Assembly: GCA_903927685.1 (NCBI GenBank)
Contig: CAIYOB010000305.1
Span: forward strand, 1 to 5,870
Length of the DNA: 5,870 bases
Reading direction: 5' to 3'
From: an uncultured Planctomycetaceae bacterium
Lineage (GTDB): Bacteria > Planctomycetota > Planctomycetia > Pirellulales > Pirellulaceae
How positions within the stretch are numbered: the first letter of the stretch is position 1; each line of letters begins with the position of its first letter. The notes under the pieces are model-generated. The model did not search any database. It was not told the DNA's origin and was given only the letters and a program-made list of their open reading frames with translations. This document shows positions 1-5,217 of this stretch, piece after piece. Both the position numbers and the translations under genes were made by a program.

Positions 1-102
1 AAGACGGTCGCTTGTCCAGCGACGCTAAGACGTTCCATTGAGAATAGCACATCGGCGACCGAATCGTAGGGGGACGTGCCTGCGCAGATGCCAGTCAACG
101 AG

Positions 103-147
103 CTGCCCGCGAGCCGCCCGCGACCTTGGCAGTCGGCGGGCGGGCAG
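103..147. other. GC-rich hairpin (inverted repeat) upstream of the SGNH/TPR gene
   Basis: CTGCCCGC at 103-110 is perfectly complementary to GCGGGCAG at 140-147. After a 3-base bulge (111-113) the stem continues with CCGCC (114-118) paired to GGCGG (135-139), giving 13 base pairs around a 16-base loop. No T-run follows on the plus strand, so it is not a standard intrinsic terminator. It could be a leader structure of the gene at 285, or a U-tract-less terminator of something to the left. Chance pairing in GC-rich DNA is possible. Confidence 0.4.
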
Positions 148-273
148 GTAAAGTATGCTGGGCAGCGGCGTGGGGCTCTGTCTCAACGGACTTGAGTCTC
201 CCATGTTCGCGCACAGCCCCAGCGCCAAACTTAGCGTATCCACGGAGTCTCTGGGCCAGTCGGGAAGGATGAT

Positions 274-277
274 GAGG
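274..277 (+). promoter_or_regulatory. Ribosome binding site of the SGNH/TPR gene
   Basis: GAGG lies 7 bases before the ATG at 285, which is normal Shine-Dalgarno spacing. It supports that ATG as the start; the reading frame has no earlier start in the window. Confidence 0.6.
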
Positions 278-284
278 CAGTTGC

Positions 285-2705
285 ATGGGGCGAAGATCAC
301 GCAAGCCAGAGCCGACGAACCGTTCCGACAGCGAAAAAGCGGTGCCCGGCCCAGGGCGTTTTCGCGGCTGGCGCGGCTGGCTGTTGCGGTTGTCGCTGGC
401 CGTCCTTGCCCCGCTGTTGTTCGTCGGATTGTTCGAAGTCTCGTTGCGCTTGATGGGTTACGGCTATCCCACGGGATTCTATTTGGGGCCGGATGCCCGG
501 GGAGGATACACAACGAACTACCGCTTCGGCTGGCGTTTCTTCCCGCGGTTGCTGTGCCGGGACCCGATGCCCTGCCTGCTGTCGGCCAAACCGCTGACCG
601 CCAAGCCCGCAGGGACGATCCGCATTTTTGTTCTCGGCAGCTCTGCCGCCCAGGGCATTCCCGACCCGTCGTTCAGCTTCGGCGCGATCCTCGCCGTCAT
701 GCTCCGCGACCAGTTTCCGGACACTCGGTTCGAGGTGATCAATGGGGCCATGGTGGCGATCAACTCGCATACCGTCTTGGAAATCGCCCGCGACTGTGCA
801 GATCGCGAGCCGGATCTGTTCGTCGTCTACACGGGAAACAACGAGGTGACCGGACCGTTCGGGCCGGGGACAGTCTTGCAGCCGTTTTCGCCGAGCCTGA
901 GGATGGTGCGGGCCAACCTGTGGGTGAAATCGACCCGGGTTGGCCAGCTGCTCAACGACGTCACCGAGCGCGTCCGCAGCCGCGAAGGCGATCCGAGCCT
1001 GTGGCGTGAAAAGGAGATGTCGGTGTACAGCCCCATCGCGGCGGATGACCCGCGTTTGGCGGTCGTCTATGACCACTACCGGCAGAACCTGACCGATATC
1101 TGCGCCGTCGCCCAGCGTGGGGGTGCCGCGGTCGTGCTATCCACGATCGCGGTGAACCTCCGCGATTTCCCGCCGATGGCCTCGCTGCACCGCTCGGACC
1201 TGTCGCCCGAAGACTTGGCGAAATGGGAATCTCTCTACAAGCAGGGTGGCGACTTGGAGGGCAACAACCGTTGGCCGGATGCCCTGGAGCAGTTCGACGC
1301 GGCGGCGAAGATTGACGACCGCTACGCGGAGTTGCAGTTTCGGCTCGGCCAATGCCTGCTGAAGGCCGGCCGCTTTGCCGAGGCGCGGGAGCGATTCGAG
1401 TCGGCCCGCGACCTGGATGCCTTGCGCGTCCGTGCCGATTCGCACATCAATGCGATCGTCCGGCAGGTCGCCGCCGAGCAGGACCCCGCCGGTTTTCAGT
1501 TCGTGGACGCGGAGCGAATCCTGGCGGAGAGCGACCCGGACTCGCATGGGATTCCGGGCGCGGACCTCTTCTACGAGCACGTCCACTTGACGTTCGCTGG
1601 AAACTACCAACTCGCCAGGGCCGTCTTGGACCATGTTTGCCAAGCTCTGCCGCAACTCGGCTCCCGGGGCCAGTCTGGCGAAGTTCCCTCGCTGCAGCGT
1701 TGCGCCGAGTTGCTCACCCTGACTCCCTGGGACGAGTATCAAATGGCCGCCAGCATGGAGCGATTGACGGCCCGGCAACCCTTCGCAAACCAGTGGAATT
1801 ACGGCCTCCGCCAAGGCGCGGCGCGGCGGAAGATGGAGGACCTTCGCCAGCGGATCTCGACGCCCGAGGCGATGGCGGCGACGTGGGAGACCTACGAGGC
1901 GGCACTGGCCAAGGACCCTGACAACCTGAGCCTGCATCTGCATTTCAGCACGTTGGCCACGGAGCGGGGTCGGCCCGACTTGGCCGCGAAACATCTGCAA
2001 GTCGTCGTCGAGACGCTGCCCTGGGATCCGTCCATGCAAAACAGTCTGGCGATGGCTTGGGCCAGTTGCGGCAAGTTCGAGGAAGCCATCGAGCACTACC
2101 AGCAGGCTCTGAAGATCAAGCCCAACTATGTCCAAGCCCGCGACAACCTCGGCCGCCTCCTGATGGAACTCGGCCGATTCGACGAGGCCATCATTCAGTT
2201 CCAAGCTGCTCTGAAGACGGCTCCGGACTTTGCCGATGCCGAGTACAGCCTGGGCGAAGCCCTGGCCAAACGCGGACAGATCGAGGACGGCATCGCCCAT
2301 CTGAGACGGGCCCTGGAACTGAATCCCAACCTGCCGGAAGCCCAGTACGTCCTGGGGTTCATTCTCGTCAAACTCGGACAGTTCGACCAGGCCATTGTCC
2401 ATCTCGAGAAGGCGCTGGAGTTGAGTCCCAACATGCTGGATGCCCAATATGCCCTCGGGATCGTCATGGCCCAACGCGGACGGCTCGACGAGGCGGTTGC
2501 CTGTTTTCGGAAAGCCCTGGAGCTGAACCCGCGTTTCGCGGACGCCGAATTCAACCTCGGCAATGTCCTGGCGGAACGCGGGCAGTGGGACGAGGCCGTC
2601 GCCCATCTGCAGAAGGCGGTGGAGTTGCGGCCGGACGACCCGAACTTCCGCCGGACCCTGCAAGGCCTGCAGTTCCAACGGGACAAGAAGCCGCCTCGAC
2701 CGTGA
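285..2705 (+). CDS. Membrane-anchored SGNH/GDSL hydrolase-like protein with TPR repeats (806 aa)
   Basis: The N-terminus is rich in Arg/Lys (residues 1-32) and followed by one hydrophobic segment (about 33-54), which predicts a single membrane anchor with the rest outside the cytoplasm. SGNH blocks follow: block I VLGSSAAQG with candidate nucleophile Ser120, block II VINGAM with Gly154, block III YTGNNE with Gly184/Asn186, and block V FYEHVHLT with His434. The usual Asp three residues before that His is Glu431 here. Between blocks III and V sits an inserted TPR-like segment (about 311-376). The C-terminus has one looser TPR (about 547-580) and then six TPRs with exact 34-residue spacing (581-784). 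By family knowledge, SGNH domains act as esterases or acyltransferases and TPRs bind proteins; a role in modifying an exported or surface molecule is inference. The substrate is unknown. The gene ends 20 bp from a convergent gene and has no visible operon partner. Confidence 0.92.
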   Translation: MGRRSRKPEPTNRSDSEKAVPGPGRFRGWRGWLLRLSLAVLAPLLFVGLFEVSLRLMGYGYPTGFYLGPDARGGYTTNYRFGWRFFPRLLCRDPMPCLLSAKPLTAKPAGTIRIFVLGSSAAQGIPDPSFSFGAILAVMLRDQFPDTRFEVINGAMVAINSHTVLEIARDCADREPDLFVVYTGNNEVTGPFGPGTVLQPFSPSLRMVRANLWVKSTRVGQLLNDVTERVRSREGDPSLWREKEMSVYSPIAADDPRLAVVYDHYRQNLTDICAVAQRGGAAVVLSTIAVNLRDFPPMASLHRSDLSPEDLAKWESLYKQGGDLEGNNRWPDALEQFDAAAKIDDRYAELQFRLGQCLLKAGRFAEARERFESARDLDALRVRADSHINAIVRQVAAEQDPAGFQFVDAERILAESDPDSHGIPGADLFYEHVHLTFAGNYQLARAVLDHVCQALPQLGSRGQSGEVPSLQRCAELLTLTPWDEYQMAASMERLTARQPFANQWNYGLRQGAARRKMEDLRQRISTPEAMAATWETYEAALAKDPDNLSLHLHFSTLATERGRPDLAAKHLQVVVETLPWDPSMQNSLAMAWASCGKFEEAIEHYQQALKIKPNYVQARDNLGRLLMELGRFDEAIIQFQAALKTAPDFADAEYSLGEALAKRGQIEDGIAHLRRALELNPNLPEAQYVLGFILVKLGQFDQAIVHLEKALELSPNMLDAQYALGIVMAQRGRLDEAVACFRKALELNPRFADAEFNLGNVLAERGQWDEAVAHLQKAVELRPDDPNFRRTLQGLQFQRDKKPPRP
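2025..2636 (+). repeat. Six tandem 34-residue TPR units (102-bp period) within the SGNH/TPR gene
   Basis: Units begin near residues 581, 615, 649, 683, 717 and 751 without any insertion or deletion. Each follows the pattern A/D-x-x-x-LG-x-x-L-x-x-x-G-x-x-(D/E)-E-A-(I/V)-x-x-(F/Y/L)-x-x-A-L-(E/K)-L-x-P-(N/D). Conserved Gly/Ala and the closing Pro mark helices A and B of the TPR. The regular length would form one continuous superhelical scaffold, a common protein-binding surface. The units differ in DNA sequence, so they are not recent duplications. Confidence 0.9.
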
Positions 2706-2725
2706 CGCCGCCCACGGCTGGAGCC

Positions 2726-3514
2726 TTAGGATCGGACCAGTGCCTCGGCCCAGGCGGCGTCGGCTTTGGCTAGTGGAACCGCGGGCGGTTGGGAATAGTC
2801 GAGCTGGCGTTCAAAAGCACCGGCTTCGTAGACCTGTTGGAAGACAGCCTGCAGATCCAGGGGTACGTCGGGATCGGAGCCGGCCAGCGGAACGCGGACG
2901 CGAGGCAGCCGGGACGCCAGAAGGATCCCCCAGACTTCACACTCGTGACGCTGCTTGCCCCGCGACAGGCTGACGAGGTAGTGATACGGGCCCCGCCGCA
3001 GCAGTGCCTCACGCGGCGCGGCAACGGTATGCTGGCCCGACCGCAACAAGTCAATCTCCAGCAGATGGGTCTCGCTGCTCAGGATCTCGCGCTGCTTCTG
3101 CCGGTACAACTGCCGCCCTTCACTTCCGGCAGCCTTGTTCCGAGGGCTGAGCACCTCGATCGCGGTGACAACCTGTTGGTTTCCGGTCAAGGCTCGGATT
3201 TCGACAAAACTCTCGGTGATTTCGTCGGTCGTCACGGCCACCACCCACGGTGCATCACTGACCGCCGTGGCCGAACCGCTGCGCAAGAAAGTCCCCACAC
3301 CGCCGACGACCTCCACGTCCTTGACGGAGACATCGGGATAGTTGTCTCGATCCGGACCGGCGACGACGACCCGCTCGCCGAACGCAGCCACATATCCCGA
3401 CGGCAGCAGCCGATTCAGTGTCGTGCCGATCTGGCTGATCAGCAGATGATGGACGCTCGGCCACAGCTGCGGGTCCTCCAGATAAGGATCCATCCCGGGA
3501 AACGGGCTGGGCAT
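2726..3514 (-). CDS. DUF4058 family protein (262 aa)
   Basis: The N-terminus MPSPFPGMDPYLE followed by W-P-x-VH-x-x-LI and LNRLLP-x-x-Y is the characteristic opening of DUF4058 proteins, so the start is secure; AGGAG lies 5 bases upstream (3520-3524). Further family-like elements are YPDVSV (59-64), AIEVLSPRNK (118-127), a Y-R-Q-K-Q stretch (137-141), HLLEIDLLRSG (150-160) and a Tyr/Leu-rich PYHYLVSLSRG (176-186). The length fits the family. The function of DUF4058 is not established. The order PD, then E-V-L-S, then a Lys-rich helix resembles a PD-(D/E)XK nuclease core and the neighbouring Uma2 protein; this is my inference from the motif layout, not a demonstrated relationship. There is no signal peptide, so it is probably cytoplasmic. 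It lies 51 bp downstream of the Uma2 gene on the same strand, and the two may be co-transcribed. It converges with the SGNH/TPR gene. Confidence 0.94.
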   Translation of the reverse strand: MPSPFPGMDPYLEDPQLWPSVHHLLISQIGTTLNRLLPSGYVAAFGERVVVAGPDRDNYPDVSVKDVEVVGGVGTFLRSGSATAVSDAPWVVAVTTDEITESFVEIRALTGNQQVVTAIEVLSPRNKAAGSEGRQLYRQKQREILSSETHLLEIDLLRSGQHTVAAPREALLRRGPYHYLVSLSRGKQRHECEVWGILLASRLPRVRVPLAGSDPDVPLDLQAVFQQVYEAGAFERQLDYSQPPAVPLAKADAAWAEALVRS

Positions 3515-3519
3515 GTTGG

Positions 3520-3524
3520 CTCCT
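3520..3524 (-). promoter_or_regulatory. Strong ribosome binding site of the DUF4058 gene, in a hairpin loop
   Basis: On the minus strand AGGAG, within GAGAGGAG, ends 5 bases before the ATG. It sits in the loop of a small predicted hairpin in which GTTG (3532-3535) pairs with CAAC (3515-3518), plus one or two further pairs across a bulge. The purine-rich site would therefore be displayed in single-stranded form next to the start codon. Confidence 0.65.
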
Positions 3525-3565
3525 CTCTCAGCAACGGCAGTCAGGGGTGTCGGTGGCGATCGTCG

Positions 3566-4141
3566 CTACGCCAAATCCGCCGCCTCCGTGCGCCGGTAGA
3601 TCCGTTCCAGTGAGATCGCGAAGCCCAGCGAATCCAGCCGGACAACATCGCCGGGGTGCGTGAGGCATTCGGCCTGCCACCAAGTTCCGCCGTCGCGGCG
3701 GAAGACCGTGACCTGCCGTTTGGCCTGCTCGACCAGGATATACGCTTCCACGCTGGGCGTGTGGAAATACGCCAGGGCCTTTTCGCGTTCGTCCGTCCGG
3801 CGCGTCTCGTCCGACAGGACTTCAAACACGTAGCGAGGCCGTTCTCGATAGTACCGGGCGTTGTCGGCGGGATCGCAGCACACCATCACATCCGGATAGT
3901 AGAACACCTCGCGGTGGGTGCGGATCTTCATGTCGTTTGAAAACGCCTCGCAGGGGTGGCCCTCGAGGTGATTACCCAACTCACGAAAGATGTTCCCCGC
4001 GATCCGGTTGTGGTCCGCACTCGCACCCGCCATGGCAAACACTCGGCCACCGACGTACTCGTGCCGGACGTCGGACTCCGATTCGCCAGCCAGATAATCG
4101 TCCGGGGAAATCCCGGCGGTGGTTCGAGGTAGGGCACTCAT
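3566..4141 (-). CDS. Uma2 family endonuclease-like protein (DUF820, 191 aa)
   Basis: The protein matches the Uma2/DUF820 pattern throughout: DDYLAGE (14-20), R-HEYVGGRVFAMAGAS (26-41), HN-x-I-x-x-NI (44-51), FSNDMKIRT (67-75), YYPDVMV (81-87), FEVLSDETRRTD (106-117), EKALAYF (120-126), EAYILVEQ (132-139) and a closing ERIY (179-182). The putative metal-binding residues of a PD-(D/E)XK fold are Asp84 and Glu107, with Lys121 or Gln139 completing the site. Uma2 proteins are predicted nucleases, usually in many copies per genome, with no settled biological role. The length is normal and the reading frame intact. The start is the ATG at 4141; a TTG at 4150 in the same frame would add three residues but overlaps the predicted -10 element. 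No Shine-Dalgarno sequence precedes the ATG. DUF4058 follows 51 bp downstream. Confidence 0.93.
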   Translation of the reverse strand: MSALPRTTAGISPDDYLAGESESDVRHEYVGGRVFAMAGASADHNRIAGNIFRELGNHLEGHPCEAFSNDMKIRTHREVFYYPDVMVCCDPADNARYYRERPRYVFEVLSDETRRTDEREKALAYFHTPSVEAYILVEQAKRQVTVFRRDGGTWWQAECLTHPGDVVRLDSLGFAISLERIYRRTEAADLA

Positions 4142-4149
4142 AATTGTCA

Positions 4150-4178
4150 AGTCTAGAGGTCGTCCCGATGAACGTCAA
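4150..4178 (-). promoter_or_regulatory. Possible sigma-70-type promoter of the Uma2/DUF4058 unit
   Basis: On the minus strand TTGACG (4173-4178, five of six to TTGACA) is followed after exactly 17 bp by TAGACT (4150-4155, four of six to TATAAT). Transcription would start near 4143-4141, that is 0-2 bases before the Uma2 ATG. This fits the missing Shine-Dalgarno sequence and predicts a leaderless or nearly leaderless mRNA. Promoter calls from sequence alone are weak in GC-rich genomes. Confidence 0.4.
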
Positions 4179-4214
4179 CCTGGACTCGTGCCGGGACCGG
4201 TTCGCCAAGCCGGC

Positions 4215-5141
4215 TCACGGACTACGGCCGATCAGGAACCGGTCAATCTCGGCCCGCAGTGGAATCGACGGCTGGGCGCCCAGTCGCGTGACCGCCAGCG
4301 CGGCGGCGGCGTTGGCAAAGCGGACGCCCTCGCCCAGCCCCTTGCCTTCCAGCAACGCCACGGCCAGGCTGCCGCAGAAGGTGTCCCCGGCCGCAGTGGC
4401 GTCCACGGACTGGACGGGAAAGGCGGGCACCTGCAGGGGCGCGCCGCCCGCACAGACGCAAGCGCCCTCCGCGCCCAGCGTGAGGATGACGACTTCCGGC
4501 CCCAGGGCACGGATCGCCTGGCCCGCGGCACCGGCCCGGGCGGGCGAATCGACGGCGAACCCGCACAGCAATTCGGCTTCGCTTTCGTTCACGATCAGGT
4601 ATGTCAGCCGCTGCAGGCACGAGTCGGGCAAGCGGCGGGCCGGGGCCAGATTGAGCATGATCCGTCGGCCGCGGGCGGCCGCCAGTTCGATCGCGTACTC
4701 GAGGGTGTCCGGCGGAATCTCGCACTGCAGCACGACCAGTTCGGCCGCGGCGATCAAGTCACCGGCCCGGTCGACGTGAGCTCGGCTCAGCCGGTAGTTC
4801 GCGCCGGGGGCCACCGACAGGTAATTGTCTCCGTCGTCACCGATCATGACCAGCGCGGTCCCGCTGGCCACCTCCGATTCCGTGAACACGAATTCCGTGT
4901 CGACCTGTGCCGCGCGCAGATTGTCCAGGATCGCCGCGCCGTAGCTGTCGTCGCCCACACAGTTGACCAGCACGACGTGGCCTCCCGCCCGGGCCGCGGC
5001 GACCGCTTGATTGGCGCCCTTGCCGCCGAACGTCTGCATGAACAGGGCCTCCGTCACGGTCTCGCCGCGTTTCGGCAGGTGTGCCATTTTCATGATCAGA
5101 TCGACGTTGGAACTGCCGACGACAACAATCTGGCTGGACAT
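4215..5141 (-). CDS. rbsK: Ribokinase, PfkB family (308 aa)
   Basis: It phosphorylates D-ribose at O5 with ATP to give ribose 5-phosphate, feeding the pentose phosphate pathway and nucleotide synthesis, in the cytoplasm. The motifs follow E. coli RbsK order: GSSNVD (9-14, Asp14 for sugar binding), PKRGETV (23-29), GGKGANQA (39-46, Lys41), a Glu at 141 in the sugar site, NLAPA (164-168), NESEAE (185-190), TLGAEGA (221-227), and DATAAGDTF (247-255) with catalytic base Asp253 and the anion hole. The ending AVTRLGAQPSIP is also typical. The length nearly equals that of the E. coli enzyme (309). The frame is open far upstream, to 5444, but GGAGG just before the ATG at 5141 and the homology both start here. 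Specificity for ribose over another sugar is inferred from overall similarity. No ribose transporter, RbsD or RbsR gene is in the window. Confidence 0.96.
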   Translation of the reverse strand: MSSQIVVVGSSNVDLIMKMAHLPKRGETVTEALFMQTFGGKGANQAVAAARAGGHVVLVNCVGDDSYGAAILDNLRAAQVDTEFVFTESEVASGTALVMIGDDGDNYLSVAPGANYRLSRAHVDRAGDLIAAAELVVLQCEIPPDTLEYAIELAAARGRRIMLNLAPARRLPDSCLQRLTYLIVNESEAELLCGFAVDSPARAGAAGQAIRALGPEVVILTLGAEGACVCAGGAPLQVPAFPVQSVDATAAGDTFCGSLAVALLEGKGLGEGVRFANAAAALAVTRLGAQPSIPLRAEIDRFLIGRSP

Positions 5142-5145
5142 GGCT

Positions 5146-5150
5146 CCTCC
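5146..5150 (-). promoter_or_regulatory. Ribosome binding site that fixes the ribokinase start
   Basis: GGAGG (within GGAGGAG) ends 4 bases before the ATG at 5141 on the minus strand. It is the best Shine-Dalgarno match in the window. It decides against upstream in-frame starts, which would add a low-complexity, repeat-derived extension. Confidence 0.8.
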
Positions 5151-5178
5151 GGGATAGCGAACGCGCGAGTCTTCGGTC

Positions 5179-5207
5179 CCCACCGTCCTGGATTGTATCG
5201 CGGTGGG
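5179..5207 (-). promoter_or_regulatory. Inverted repeat around a possible -10 element of the ribokinase gene
   Basis: CCCACCG (5179-5185) is a perfect inverted copy of CGGTGGG (5201-5207), with 15 bases between. On the minus strand the spacer holds TACAAT (5192-5197), five of six to TATAAT; no convincing -35 lies 16-18 bp upstream. The half-site centres are 22 bp apart, about two helical turns, so a dimeric repressor could bind across the promoter. It could instead be a 7-bp hairpin that ends lipoprotein transcription, but no T-run follows it on the minus strand. Confidence 0.35.
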
Positions 5208-5217
5208 CGGGGGCAAG

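Larger units (their letters stand above)
1..284. other. Leader region with no supported gene, upstream of the SGNH/TPR gene
   Basis: I see no reading frame here with protein-family character. The stretch contains a 6-bp hairpin at its left edge (7-23) bracketed by two copies of AAGACG (1-6 and 27-32), a long GC-rich hairpin at 103-147, a GACT-TG-AGTC dyad at 189-198, and two direct copies of GAGTCTC (194-200 and 245-251). No -35/-10 pair with good spacing was found, so the promoter of the downstream gene is not placed. Positions 1-24 could be the edge of a neighbouring gene outside the window, but nothing shows this. Confidence 0.5.

Noticed and set aside
155..1009. A 284-codon plus-strand frame overlapping the start of the SGNH/TPR gene
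   Set aside because: It is out of frame with the SGNH motifs, Arg/Pro-rich as shadow frames usually are, and has no ribosome binding site of note.
1137..2678. A 513-codon open frame on the minus strand opposite the TPR gene
   Set aside because: Its Leu/Gln-rich translation mirrors the TPR repeats of the plus-strand gene. Long antisense frames are expected where strong GC bias at third positions removes stop codons.
2706..2725. Intrinsic terminator in the convergent gap
   Set aside because: Only a 3-bp stem (GGC-TGGA-GCC) fits within the 20 bp, and there is no T-run on either strand.
2789..3613. A 274-codon plus-strand frame opposite DUF4058
   Set aside because: It lies opposite a full-length DUF4058 gene with a strong ribosome binding site. 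Its translation has no recognisable motifs.
2726..4141. Toxin-antitoxin pair formed by Uma2 and DUF4058
   Set aside because: Neither family is an established toxin or antitoxin, sizes are larger than usual, and the genes neither overlap nor show a shared autoregulatory operator.
4192..4216. Terminator hairpin after ribokinase (CCGGTT/AGCCGG stem)
   Set aside because: The stem is short with a wobble pair, and the minus strand has no T-run afterwards, so I did not list it.
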